Notes: generated from the letters alone by a model not told the origin. A stretch of DNA of 64,000 nucleotides from CAWAMR01 sp963783095 (GCA_963783095.1 CAWAMR010000007.1:186001-250000); one strand, 5' to 3'. Counted from the first letter of the stretch, positions 11,140 through 19,424 are shown. Program-made: numbers and translations.

Positions 11140-11825
11140 CCGTTGCTCCTACATTTGCGAGGCATGGCAAAAAGCTTCACCGTATGGACGCCCTTCCTGA
11201 CCGAAGAGGGCGGGATCAGCAGCTACTACATTCGGGGCAGATAGGGCGGATTCAAGGATCGGCAAGTGTCGAAGCCGCCGACGCGACCGGCTTGCCGGCG
11301 CAAGCACCAATCATGTGCGTGTTCGTTTCCGCAACTCGAGTTGCAGTGCGACCCGACTTGGGTCGCGGTTTCAGCCGAGCACCGTGATGCATATAAGGGA
11401 GGTAAGAAGGCCAAAGACAATTGCTACCACATTTGTTTGCGGATCATTCTACCTCGGAGCATTCAATTTACCGAATCGAGACAACCTATGGCGTTCTGAG
11501 ATGGATAGGATTAATGCAATTCCTGAACCGTTTTGCATATCGAACGAGAATCTAAGAGTAATCGGCCCGCTTCTCGCTCAGCGCGAGAATCATAGTCAAA
11601 ATTCGTTTGGGCCGCGTTCGACGTAAAGAGGGCTTCTAATACCACTTTACCCACACTCTGCCCTCCTTCGCTCGAACTTGCAGATCTTATACACTCAGTC
11701 GGTTTAAGGAACAGTGTGAGATGGAGTGGAGGTCTGTCTTGAATCTCCGAATTCTATGCCAAGCGAGGGGAAAAGAAAAAAGGCAAGGAGTACGCATTTG
11801 ACGTAAGTCCTTGCCCGGTAAGCAG
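11140..11825. other. Intergenic stretch between chromosome and island edge
   Basis: About 690 bp without a convincing gene, promoter or repeat. Base composition drops toward AT in the right half, as expected near an integration boundary. I see no integrase or transposase remnant. Confidence 0.4.
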
Positions 11826-11885
11826 TGCCGGAGACAGGACTTGAACCTGCACTCCCTTGACGGGAACCAGGCCCTCAACCTGGCT
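11826..11885 (-). tRNA. tRNA-Leu(GAG) 3' fragment, probable attachment site remnant
   Basis: On the minus strand the sequence folds as an anticodon arm CCAGG-TTGAGGG-CCTGG (anticodon GAG, complement of 11874-11876), a long class II variable arm (TCCCGTCAAGGGA), a T-arm with GGTTCAAGTCC and a 3' acceptor strand TCTCCGGCA. The 5' acceptor strand and D-arm are absent: the upstream bases (CAGCAATATGACACCCTGGC) pair with nothing. It is therefore not a functional tRNA. Integrases often use the anticodon-to-3' end part of tRNA genes as attB, so this fits one end of an integrated island starting just to its right. Confidence 0.65.
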
Positions 11886-12034
11886 TTAGTGCCAGGGTGT
11901 CATATTGCTGTGATGTTGGACTGATGCTGTAAGTTCAGGAATAATATAGGCTTACAACGTGCAAACCCTTCACTCGTATTGTACTCGCCCAGCGGTCGCA
12001 TTGCCAATATCTTTACCAAATTTTTACCATTTTC

Positions 12035-12049
12035 TTTACCAATGGTAAA
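12035..12049. repeat. 15-bp palindrome, copy 1
   Basis: TTTACCAATGGTAAA, a near-perfect palindrome around a central A. It is preceded by the related runs TTTACCAAA and TTTTTACCATTT. The same 15-mer, with one further shared C on the left, returns at 12959-12973 on the other side of hicAB. Confidence 0.6.
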
Positions 12050-12102
12050 ATCACATGGCTCCCGGCGATGCGGATCAACGTCCCTTGTTGCAGCGGGACG
12101 AA

Positions 12103-12535
12103 TCAAGCATGTTGCTTCGTCCGTTTCGCTTTCGCCCTGGCAAAAACCACCGCTCCCTTCTTTGGCTTGCTCTTTCCTTTGGCCGTCTTCGCTGGCTTTA
12201 GCGATTTGATACGGGCAACTGCTTCTTGAAGATGCTCCAAAACCCAGGCATTCAGGCTCTTTCCCGGAAATGCTTGCCGCCAGATTGACCTGACGATGAA
12301 GTTCGGGGGGAATGCGGGTGACGAACTGGCCCGAAAACGGCTTGTTCGGTTCCTCGCCACGTTCCTCACAGAAGGCGAGATAATCGTCAATCGATTCCTG
12401 AAAGGCTTTCTGCAACTCGTCAACGCTTTGTCCCTGGAAAGTGATCACGTCCCGCGTGTCGAGAACTTCGCCGTGGAAAATCCCCGCCTCGTCGTCGAAT
12501 TCAACTTTGCCAACGTATCCTTTGTATTCCATCAT
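12103..12535 (-). CDS. hicB: HicB-type antitoxin (frameshifted)
   Basis: The N-terminal half has the HicB fold: YKGYVGKVEFDDEAGIFHGE, then VDELQKAFQESIDDYLAFCE. The DNA-binding tail continues, after a frame change near 12259, as SLNAWVLEHLQEAVARIKSL, with a Lys-rich end (KGKSKPKKGAVVFARAKAKR). The shift is explained by one extra G after GGGAAA. The protein would neutralise HicA and repress the operon. Its ATG overlaps the hicA stop codon, which points to translational coupling. Confidence 0.82.
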
Positions 12536-12786
12536 GGCGTAACTCCTGCCTCTGTGAGGAAGCGTCGCATAGAGCGAACCGCTCCCTTGTCGGTTTCCTT
12601 TTGCGGATGTGGCCGGTGGAAAACCGCCCTCACCCCATTTAGGGCGATCCGGACCCGTGATCCTTCGCCCTCGGTGATTTCTGCACCTGCCGCCTTGAGC
12701 ATGCCCTCAATGTCCCGCCAGGGGATGTTCGATTTGACGGGATCGTCGAAAATCGCTTCCAGCGTGCGTTGGTGCTTCTGATTCAT
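12532..12786 (-). CDS. hicA: HicA-like mRNA interferase toxin
   Basis: 84 residues. It carries the small double-stranded RNA-binding-like fold of HicA: IPWRDIEGMLKAAGAEITEG, then GSRVRIALNGVRAVFHRPHP, with the His of the FHRPH segment in the position of the catalytic residue. It cleaves mRNA when HicB is lost. The toxin comes first in the operon, as is usual for hicAB. Confidence 0.85.
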   Translation of the reverse strand: MNQKHQRTLEAIFDDPVKSNIPWRDIEGMLKAAGAEITEGEGSRVRIALNGVRAVFHRPHPQKETDKGAVRSMRRFLTEAGVTP

Positions 12787-12958
12787 CCCGCCCTCATAGT
12801 ATCATCGGATGATACTGCCGTCAAGTTGATAAATGTGCCGGGAAATGGCCCGGATCAATGACTATCTTCCACCTAGCATTTGTCAAGAAGCATCTCCACC
12901 CAAGGCTTCAAGCCATTGTTCCGCTTCGGCAATGCTCGCCGTGGATTTCACACTTCTC

Positions 12959-12973
12959 TTTACCAATGGTAAA
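12959..12973. repeat. 15-bp palindrome, copy 2
   Basis: Second copy of TTTACCAATGGTAAA, 924 bp from the first and about 170 bp upstream of the hicA start. The two copies bracket the hicAB module. Confidence 0.6.
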
Positions 12974-13053
12974 GGCGTTCCCCAGGACGGGGCGACGTCG
13001 TTCATATTCTTCGCTCGCGACGATTCATATCGGCGATGAACCAAGCCTTCCGG

Positions 13054-13149
13054 CTAGGGAATATCGGGGTTGACGACAATTAGGCCCTCGGACGCGGCAA
13101 CCCGGTAGTGCTTGGCAACGGCGCTGGTATCGAAAAAGCGGTCAGCCAT
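13054..13149 (-). pseudogene. VapC-like PIN toxin remnant, internally deleted
   Basis: Only 31 residues remain. The start MADRFFDTSAVAKHYR is a typical PIN N-terminus with the first catalytic Asp. It is joined directly to EGLIVVNPDIP, typical of a PIN C-terminus, in frame and followed by TAG. About 100 middle residues, with the other acidic residues, are missing. It follows its antitoxin by 14 bp. This is a true deletion and not a frameshift, so the toxin is dead. Confidence 0.7.
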
Positions 13150-13163
13150 CCTGGCTCCCAAGG

Positions 13164-13400
13164 TCAGCGTTCTTCACGCTCGGCATACACCAGTTGCGCA
13201 ATAGTGCCAGGCGTCTTACCGAGAGCCCGGCGCACGGCTTCGAGGCTCAAGGCGGGATCGGCATCGGCAAGCCAGCTTGTGGATTCGTCAGCGGCTTCGA
13301 TGGTGACGGTCAGGTGCTGGTGCTCTTGAAACTGGCCGGAAAGAACCGCCAATGGGCGCAGTACCCCATTCTCGTAAACAACCTGGATCTGTTCGCGCAT
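13164..13400 (-). CDS. AF2212/DUF104-type antitoxin
   Basis: 78 residues. The start MREQIQVVYENGVLRPLAVL is characteristic of the AF2212-like beta-barrel antitoxin family, which pairs with PIN toxins. The gene lies just upstream of the PIN remnant on the same strand. With the toxin deleted, the antitoxin has no remaining local partner and may be an orphan. Confidence 0.75.
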   Translation of the reverse strand: MREQIQVVYENGVLRPLAVLSGQFQEHQHLTVTIEAADESTSWLADADPALSLEAVRRALGKTPGTIAQLVYAEREER

Positions 13401-13837
13401 CGCAATTCCTCCTTCGGTGATGGTAGCAGAGACACAGGTTCACTATCGAGCGGCTCATGCGCCACGTTGTGCGGGATCCGAATGTGAAATACTAGCCTTG
13501 CCAGCAGGTTTGGCACGATATTCGCGCTGCTTTTGGTGCGGAGGTCCCCCACGGAATAAACAGAATCTTGCGTAGCGGCGGGCGAAGCCGAATCGTCTGC
13601 CTTCGTTTGCGTTTGGCCCCTTAAAGGTCCCGAATGGGCGGGGCCAAACGCAAACGAAGGCAGATGACGCCGCGAAGCGAAACCGCACCGTGGAACGGCG
13701 GAGCCGTGGATTTATACCGCCGGAGACACGAACACGCATTGCGGCACGATGCCGCACACGGTTGCGCCTGCGGCGGAGGTGGGAAGCGAAGCATGGATGC
13801 GGAGCGGGGGCGCGGACCCAAAAAAATGATTCTTGTT
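13401..13837. other. Non-coding, repeat-bearing stretch
   Basis: Holds the long inverted repeat at 13596-13664 and a following GC-rich region full of short gcgaagc / gccggag motifs. Open frames here look compositional; I support none. Confidence 0.4.
13596..13664. repeat. 25-bp perfect inverted repeat with 19-bp spacer
   Basis: Left arm 13596-13620 starts TCTGCCTTCGTTTGC; the right arm 13640-13664 is its exact reverse complement and ends GCAAACGAAGGCAGA. Imperfect pairing extends beyond both arms (GGCGGGCGAAGCCG against CGCCGCGAAGCG). A transcript from either strand would form a very stable hairpin; no T-run follows, so it is not a simple terminator. Confidence 0.75.
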
Positions 13838-13978
13838 TTAGGGGGTTTTCGCGCTGTTCGTGCTGTGAGTTTGTACGGAAACTGGTGATGGGTGCGCGAA
13901 GCTGGAGTGAGCCGTGAATAGCAATACGGCTATCATTATGCACATAGATAGAATCGACTTCTTCGTGGAAACGCTCAT
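13838..13978 (-). CDS. Small secreted peptide or signal-peptide-bearing gene remnant
   Basis: 46 residues. A GGAGAG lies five bases before ATG 13978. The N-terminus is a textbook signal peptide: MSVSTKKSILSMCIMIAVLL, with a cleavage site after SSFA, leaving a mature peptide of about 16 residues (HPSPVSVQTHSTNSAK plus two). It is either a very short exported peptide or the front of a larger secreted protein cut off by the repeat region beside it. No homologue comes to mind. Confidence 0.4.
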   Translation of the reverse strand: MSVSTKKSILSMCIMIAVLLFTAHSSFAHPSPVSVQTHSTNSAKTP

Positions 13979-14098
13979 ATAAACTCTCCATTATTAGTTC
14001 AATTCGACAACAAAACGATTATACATCATTCATGAGTGAAAAGTAAACAAATATTTACCATTTGATGAAGGGTGCGTCTGCGAGTTGGAGTTGGACAT

Positions 14099-14383
14099 TT
14101 ACAGCGTTGGATAGCGGCCCATTTTCAGATTCCAGTAAGCCCATGATCGCGGCTCAAAAATACCGGGCGGTGCATGGTCAATGGCTTCTTCCCATTCATT
14201 GTCGAAGACATACTTGCGGAAGATCATCACCTCCTCATGAGTGCCGAAGGACAGCAGCCTTTCCCCAAATGATTGCATCAAGGCGCGAGATCCATCTCCG
14301 CAGAGCACATGGTAGCGGCGATTCAAGCCAACGAAATCATATCGCGAGTGCAAAACGTGCCGTGATAGGGAACAAATCGACAA
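14099..14383 (-). CDS. Hypothetical protein, possibly truncated at both ends
   Basis: 94 residues. The recognisable core is FGTHEEVMIFRKYVFDNEWE followed by APPGIFEPRSWAYWNLKMGR. Proteins with a similar xxIFRRYxFDGEW...GIFxxRSWAYWN end occur, as far as I remember, in planctomycetes and have unknown function. The start is uncertain: the first 35 residues look unlike the rest and an internal ATG would be possible. It is divergent from the AbiEi gene. Confidence 0.45.
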   Translation of the reverse strand: MSICSLSRHVLHSRYDFVGLNRRYHVLCGDGSRALMQSFGERLLSFGTHEEVMIFRKYVFDNEWEEAIDHAPPGIFEPRSWAYWNLKMGRYPTL

Positions 14384-14400
14384 TGAAAAGTAATCAACCC

Positions 14401-14446
14401 TTGACGTACTTGTAATTTTCGTGCATTATGTTCCTTTAGAGGGAAC
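14401..14446 (+). promoter_or_regulatory. Promoter and operator-like repeat of the first abiE module
   Basis: TTGACG (14401-14406), 17 bp, CATTAT (14424-14429) forms a good sigma-70 promoter. Directly downstream lies GTTCC-N7-GGAAC (14430-14446), just before the AGAGGG ribosome site and ATG 14450. AbiEi antitoxins repress their own promoter by binding inverted repeats, so this dyad is a likely operator. Confidence 0.6.
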
Positions 14447-14449
14447 AAA

Positions 14450-15286
14450 ATGCTTACAAAACATAATACACCCGGCAAGACGCTCGGGCACAGGTCTGCC
14501 GAACTGGTAACGGCACTGTACGAGCAGGGCCACCTGATCTTTTCCCTTGCTGACGCCGAGAAAATCACGGGTCTGAAGGACAACTCGGCGCGAACTCTGG
14601 TCCACAAAATGGTTGGCCGGGGGGTGGCGACGCGACTTCGACCTGGGGTTTTCCAACTGGTTCCGGCGGAACTGGGCCGCGAAAGCGACTACCTCGGCAA
14701 CCCATATGTCGTAGCGCGGGAACTGATGGGAGGCAAGCCGTATTATCTTTCGCATGCGTCCGCAATGGACATCCACAACATGGTGACACAGCCGCAACTC
14801 GTCGTATGCGTGACTTCGCCCAAGGCGATGCGTGGTCGCTTCGTCCTCGGAACAGAATTCCGGTTCATCCGCTGCAAGCCGGAACACTTCTTCGGGACCA
14901 TAGACCAATGGGTGAACAAGCAGGAAAAAGTGACGGTCAGTGACCTGGAGCGCACGGTGCTCGACGGCTTGCGGCAGCCGGAATATTGCGGCGGAGTAAC
15001 CGAGGTGGCGAAGGGTCTGTGGATTCGTCGGGCCGACATGGACATAGCCCGGCTCATCGAATATGCCCTGCGTCTCAACGTCGGTGCGGTAATGCGGCGG
15101 GTCGGTTTCTTGATGGAGGTTTACAATCTCGGCACCGCCTCCGACCGGGAACGGCTGCGTGGGCGAGCGAGCGGAACCTATTCCCTCCTCGATCCCATGA
15201 TGCCGCCGCAGGGAAAATACACCGCGCGATGGCACTTGCGACTCAACGTGGATCGCGACGAATTCCATGCCGTGACAGGAACGTAA
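14450..15286 (+). CDS. AbiEi-family type IV antitoxin/repressor
   Basis: 278 residues, full length for the family. The N-terminal winged helix (RSAELVTALYEQGHLIFSLA, then NSARTLVHKMVGRGVATRLR) binds DNA. The central domain shows ELMGGKPYYLSHASAMDIHN and the C-terminal domain KVTVSDLERTVLDGLRQPEY. AbiEi represses the operon and counters the AbiEii nucleotidyltransferase. The frame is intact. Its toxin gene, starting four bases downstream, is truncated. Confidence 0.85.
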   Translation: MLTKHNTPGKTLGHRSAELVTALYEQGHLIFSLADAEKITGLKDNSARTLVHKMVGRGVATRLRPGVFQLVPAELGRESDYLGNPYVVARELMGGKPYYLSHASAMDIHNMVTQPQLVVCVTSPKAMRGRFVLGTEFRFIRCKPEHFFGTIDQWVNKQEKVTVSDLERTVLDGLRQPEYCGGVTEVAKGLWIRRADMDIARLIEYALRLNVGAVMRRVGFLMEVYNLGTASDRERLRGRASGTYSLLDPMMPPQGKYTARWHLRLNVDRDEFHAVTGT

Positions 15287-15289
15287 AGG

Positions 15290-15409
15290 ATGATCCCGCA
15301 ACGAAACCTTGCCCTGCTTTCAAACCGGCTGGCCAGCGACGCTGGGCGGCGCATTTCTGATTGGGCGACGGAGATTGGGACTGAACGCCGTTTTTTTCGT
15401 TGCCTTTGA
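15290..15409 (+). pseudogene. AbiEii-like toxin, truncated after about 23 residues
   Basis: MIPQRNLALLSNRLASDAGR is the typical N-terminus of the AbiEii nucleotidyltransferase that pairs with this AbiEi type. After GRRIS the sequence leaves the family and becomes DWATEIGTERRFFRCL-stop, which matches a repeat seen again at 17943. The catalytic GGT/S-type site and DLD residues are gone, so the toxin cannot act. Confidence 0.7.
15356..15408 (+). repeat. About 52-bp repeat, copy A, at the AbiEii break point
   Basis: Starts TCTGATTGGGCGACGGAGAT, then TGGGACTGAACGCCG, a run of seven T and CGTTGCC. It shares about four of every five bases with copy B at 17943-17995 and begins where the AbiEii homology stops. 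Confidence 0.55.
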
Positions 15410-15521
15410 ACCGCAGAGCTAGTTAATAAGAATCCATCTCTGGACCACCGAACATGAGTTTGTTAAAAAAGCCTATTGAGAGGCGATCTTGAAATTGTCT
15501 TACCGAAACGAGAATAATCAA

Positions 15522-15704
15522 ATGGGTGAGAGTATAAAGCGGGTCCAAAAGGTTCTCCTTCATGGAACGAGATCTCTCTTGGAGGGGAAAGATTTTTCCA
15601 CCCTCAAACAACGGCTGCTGAAACTCCAAGCGACGAGTTCTGCCCCGGTCGTGCGAGTCAAGCCTGAATCAGCCAAAGACAGTTCTGGAAAGCCAAAGAA
15701 GTGA
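15522..15704 (+). CDS. Possible small protein
   Basis: 60 residues from ATG 15522 (MGESIKRVQKVLLHGTRSLL), Lys/Ser-rich at the end. No domain is recognised and the ribosome site is poor. It precedes the unknown 315-residue gene by 30 bp. Coding status is a guess from composition and position. Confidence 0.3.
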   Translation: MGESIKRVQKVLLHGTRSLLEGKDFSTLKQRLLKLQATSSAPVVRVKPESAKDSSGKPKK

Positions 15705-15734
15705 TTGACCCACTGATTTTTTTGGATCCTTCCA

Positions 15735-16682
15735 GTGATCGACATCTCTTCGAGACAAGAACCTGTTGCGTCAGTGATCGATTCCGAACACGAGTTCACT
15801 GCTCTTTACGAAGCCTACAATGATCGATGCGACACGTTTCAAAGTCTCTCTGCGAAACATAGAAAAGGCAGATCAATTGAGCAAGCGTTCTGGGGATGGC
15901 ATAACTCTGCTGTGGCCTTGTTTAACGCCTTCGAGAAGATCATTTCACTCGGGGCGATTACAGGGGCCGATCAGAATCTAATTTGGTTCAGCGATAAAGC
16001 TGACACTGCGGTAAATTTATTGGAGATTATCGCACTTCACTTTGAAACGGTTCGGATAAAAGTGGAAGAGATGAAACTGAAAGAAGGATTCCCACAACCA
16101 AGCCCCACGGCATTCGCAAGTATTCAGCGACTTGCAAATCGCTCAAGCCCAGAGCATGCAACAATGTTCCGGAGTCGGTTCGTAGCGATTGGTTTGCCAA
16201 CACACGGCTTCGACAAGGATTGCATGGCACAACCAAAATCTCATTCCTCTCGGACAAGCGGCACAATCGGAGTTTCGCAAGCCGCAGCAATTACAATCAC
16301 TCTCAACGATCATTCCATGAACATCAACAACAGCAATTTACAGGGTAGTAATGTCGCTGGCGAGGGAGCGAGCATCACAGGATCCACCGCTTCCTTCGCC
16401 AATAATACGGACTTGGTCGAGGCTCTCAAAGCTCTCAAGCCGCTGCTACAAGGTGTGGCGGCAGAAGAGAGAAAGACTTTGGAGGCCGCACTTCAAACTC
16501 TTGTCATTTCCGCCGAAAATGATTCAATCGGCCATGAACAAACACAGTCTGCTGCTGAAACTGTCGTCGCTGCTTCGCCAGAATTAAAGGAGAAGGTCAA
16601 AGGAATCTTTGGGAAGATCGGATTGAGCCTAGTTGGTTCGACGATTTTTCAGGTCTTCAAATCTGCGCTGGGGATTCACTAA
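15735..16682 (+). CDS. Hypothetical protein with Asn/Ser-rich linker
   Basis: 315 residues, intact frame, lower GC than its neighbours. The N-terminal 120 residues look helical (EQAFWGWHNSAVALFNAFEK). The middle is a low-complexity segment (ITLNDHSMNINNSNLQGSNV, then AGEGASITGS). The C-terminal part is helical again (DLVEALKALKPLLQGVAAEE) and ends in a hydrophobic stretch (GLSLVGSTIFQVFKSALGIH). This two-block design with an NNS linker resembles adaptor proteins of defence or NTPase systems, but I recognise no family. Low GC and position suggest recent transfer. Confidence 0.55.
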   Translation: MIDISSRQEPVASVIDSEHEFTALYEAYNDRCDTFQSLSAKHRKGRSIEQAFWGWHNSAVALFNAFEKIISLGAITGADQNLIWFSDKADTAVNLLEIIALHFETVRIKVEEMKLKEGFPQPSPTAFASIQRLANRSSPEHATMFRSRFVAIGLPTHGFDKDCMAQPKSHSSRTSGTIGVSQAAAITITLNDHSMNINNSNLQGSNVAGEGASITGSTASFANNTDLVEALKALKPLLQGVAAEERKTLEAALQTLVISAENDSIGHEQTQSAAETVVAASPELKEKVKGIFGKIGLSLVGSTIFQVFKSALGIH

Positions 16683-16936
16683 CTGATCTCCCATCCAACA
16701 TACTTCCCGGCAGAAAAATCAGGAGCTTCTTCGGCGAAGTTCTTCGATTCATAGATCGAAAAACGATAGCGCGCGTAGCCATAGATGTTGCTCAGTGATT
16801 TGCAACTTCTTGAAAACACCTTCATGAATTTCCACGGACGGAACCACTACGATGAACCTGCCCAGTCCATAACGACCAAACGATCATGCAGGTTAGGATG
16901 GCGAGAGAATAGGCTCATTCCAATGAGAGGAAAGAT

Positions 16937-17828
16937 ATGAACATAATCCTACCAACCAAAGAAGTGAAGCTGACGATCGAATCGCGTGGGAAGGAATCAC
17001 CCAGGAAATTTGGAGAAGGAGTATACAGATTCTTCAAAGAAGGTGGGCAACTACTAAAGGCCAGAGGATGGACCGAAGTCAAGATCACAAGAAGTTATGC
17101 ACTCATGCGATTACCCCAAGGGATCTGGAGTAAGCCACCCTTCGTGATTGATGTGAAAATTTCCACTCGTGAAGAAGTGATGGCGATGGCAGAAGAAGCA
17201 CACCAAGAGGGTAAAGAATGGTCTGCATGGGTTGGTGAATGGGCCGCTGGCTATTTTCCCTCAGTTGAGGAAGAGTCGTTGGTCTTGTTGAACTCTGAAA
17301 CAGGAGAACCCTATCCTGGTCAGAAAACGACGATGACGAGTAATCCTCGATTCGGGATTGGGATAGGGAGTCTCGACTGGCACGCTGGCGTTTATTGGGA
17401 AAATGGAGTTCCACGCTACCATGAGAAGATTGATTTTATAGTTGGAACTTCCCAGACAGCGTTGCCTCCCGAGACTCCAATTTCCGAGGATTTTTCCGAA
17501 GGAGCATTGCATCGCGTTGAACAGAATCAATATGAGCGCGATAAAAACGCACGTTCAAGTTGTATTGCCCATTACGGTCCGATTTTGCGCGGTATGCGGG
17601 TTCGATTTTGGTAAGACCTACGGCAAAGTAGCGGAAGGAATTATTCACGTCCATCACCACGTACTTATTTCGGAAAAGAGGGGAGAGTACAAAGTAGATC
17701 CAATAAAAGACCTCATCCCGGTTTGTCCCAACTGCCATTTCGTGATTCATCTCAGACAACCTCCTTACAGCATCGAAGAGGTAAAATCTTTCACGAGCAG
17801 ACCGGCTGTCTTGGGATCCGCCGGATGA
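16937..17828 (+). CDS. HNH endonuclease domain protein (frameshifted)
   Basis: The N-terminal 205 residues are of unknown fold (MNIILPTKEVKLTIESRGKE, and LDWHAGVYWENGVPRYHEK). The C-terminus is a clear HNH nuclease: CAVCGFDFGKTYG, then IIHVHHHVLISEK and LIPVCPNCHFVIH, with two zinc CxxC pairs and the HH catalytic motif. A frame break near 17585 is explained by one extra T (TTTT for TTT), after which HYGPICAVCGFDF reads through. The gene stands between unknown genes in the mosaic region and may be a nuclease effector or restriction enzyme. Confidence 0.7.
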
Positions 17829-18294
17829 CTTATGCCGCAACGCAAGAATCGGAGGAAACGCGTTGGACGAAGCTGGAAAAAATTCTTGATCCGGTGGTCG
17901 TGGGTTGCGTATAATGTCGAAAGACCGGCGAGCACGTTCCTTCTCTGACTGGGCGACGGAGATAGGGGCTGCAAGCCGGTTTTTTCGTTGCCCTCCATCA
18001 GCCCTCAAATTACATGGCAGCGATCCTTTTTCACCTGCCATATTCCTCCCCTGCCTTTTCGACCGTCGCCATCGGAGTGTTTCATCGCGGGGGTTCGCAG
18101 GCAGGGGGTCCCCGCGAGGAAACGCGTAGATGAGCGGCGGTCATGGCTTCGGGGTTCGACCGTCCACTTGAGCCGGAGGAGGATTCGGAGCGGTGGGTTC
18201 AGGGATAGAATAGCTGGACGTGAGCGAACCATTTGGGGTGAAGAAACGTCTTTTATGGCTTGAGATCATTACCGCGATTTCCGTCGGAGCAAAA
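17829..18294. other. Intergenic stretch with repeat copy B
   Basis: Only the repeat at 17943-17995 stands out. Frames over this stretch look compositional. Confidence 0.4.
17943..17995 (+). repeat. About 52-bp repeat, copy B
   Basis: Starts TCTGACTGGGCGACGGAGAT, then AGGGGCTGCAAGCCG, GTTTTTTCGTTGCC. It is the partner of 15356-15408; GGGGCTGCAAGCC followed by a T-run could also act as a weak terminator after the HNH gene. Confidence 0.55.
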
Positions 18295-19424
18295 ATGAAT
18301 GAGCACAATGAGCACATTGGTAGGAATGATCCATGTTGGTGTGGTTCCGGTAAGAAATTCAAGAAATGTCATTTGAATCGAGCAGATCAGCCCAAGATTC
18401 CGATCTCCGAAGTGCTTTCCGAGTCCAAGAAGGCTTTCTCCTCCAAATATTGCCTCCACCCGGACAAATCGTGCTGTAGCGGCAATATCATTCTGGCGCA
18501 CACGATTCACGCAATGGAGGGCTTACCAAGATCGCCGAAAATGGGAAGGTGTTGAGTTTCAAAGTGAACAACATGATGGATATTGAGAAAGGGAAAGGGT
18601 TGCTCACACCGCTGCCATTCGGGGTTGGAAAGGCTTCGACGTTTACAGGATTCTGTGGCCATCATGACGATACCGTATTTGCTCCGATTGAAAAGACATC
18701 CTTCCTCACACGGCAAGATCATATTTTCCTTTTCGGTTACCGTCATGTCTGTATGGAACTATTCACGAAGGAATCAGCCGATGCCATGCAGCCTTTATTG
18801 CGACGACTCGACCAAGGTCTCGATGAGGAATTGCAGAAAGGGATTCAGGGATTTGCCAGCCTCATTTCGGAGTGGCAAAAGACTGGTCTCAGTTGGATCA
18901 AGCACGTTAAAGGAGAATTCGATAAGGTTTTGCTGTCGAAAGATTTTACATCGGTTAACTACTACGTTGTCAGATTGTCGGCGACCCCCGATCTGTTATG
19001 CGCATCCGGCTTTTTCCCCACCCACGATTTCGATGGGAATGTGCTACAGGATCTCATGGATGATACAAAGATCCCGAATCATCTCTCCTCTTCCCTTGTG
19101 GCTACTGAAACAGGGGGAGCGGCAGTCTTCATGTGGCTTGGTGCTAATCCATCGGCTGAACAATTGATTAAGTCTCTGCACAAGCTATCCGATGCAGATC
19201 TATCTCAGGCGATGGTTCGTATCACTTTCGAGTTCTTCGAGAACACATACTTCTCACCGAAATGGTGGAACGCTCTGGATGAGAAAAGTAAGATGGCTAT
19301 TCAGATTCGAGTTTCAAACGGGGCTGATTTTACGAAAGAACGACTTCCTGACTGTCTGAAGAGCGATGGCAATACATATGTCAATTGGACTGTTACGGCG
19401 CGTGAAACGAACCTGACTCTGTAA
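18295..19424 (+). CDS. SEC-C zinc-motif protein of unknown function (frameshifted)
   Basis: Start ATG 18295. Residues 7-24 form a SEC-C motif (IGRNDPCWCGSGKKFKKCHL) that binds zinc. After a frame break near 18520, likely one missing base, the protein continues as NGGLTKIAENGKVLSFKVNN and runs to about 375 residues. The body includes TFTGFCGHHDDTVFAPIE, which has conserved-looking Cys/His residues, and a helical middle (MQPLLRRLDQGLDEELQKGI). I recognise no catalytic domain. It is convergent with the second SNF2 helicase. SEC-C proteins with large unknown bodies are frequent in defence regions, but this does not settle its role. Confidence 0.6.

Noticed and set aside
11826..11930. Complete tRNA-Leu gene
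   Set aside because: No 5' acceptor strand or D-arm can be found upstream of the anticodon arm.
13634..13888. 84-codon plus-strand frame over the inverted repeat
   Set aside because: Arg/Gly/His-rich compositional frame without ribosome site; the stretch looks like structured non-coding DNA.
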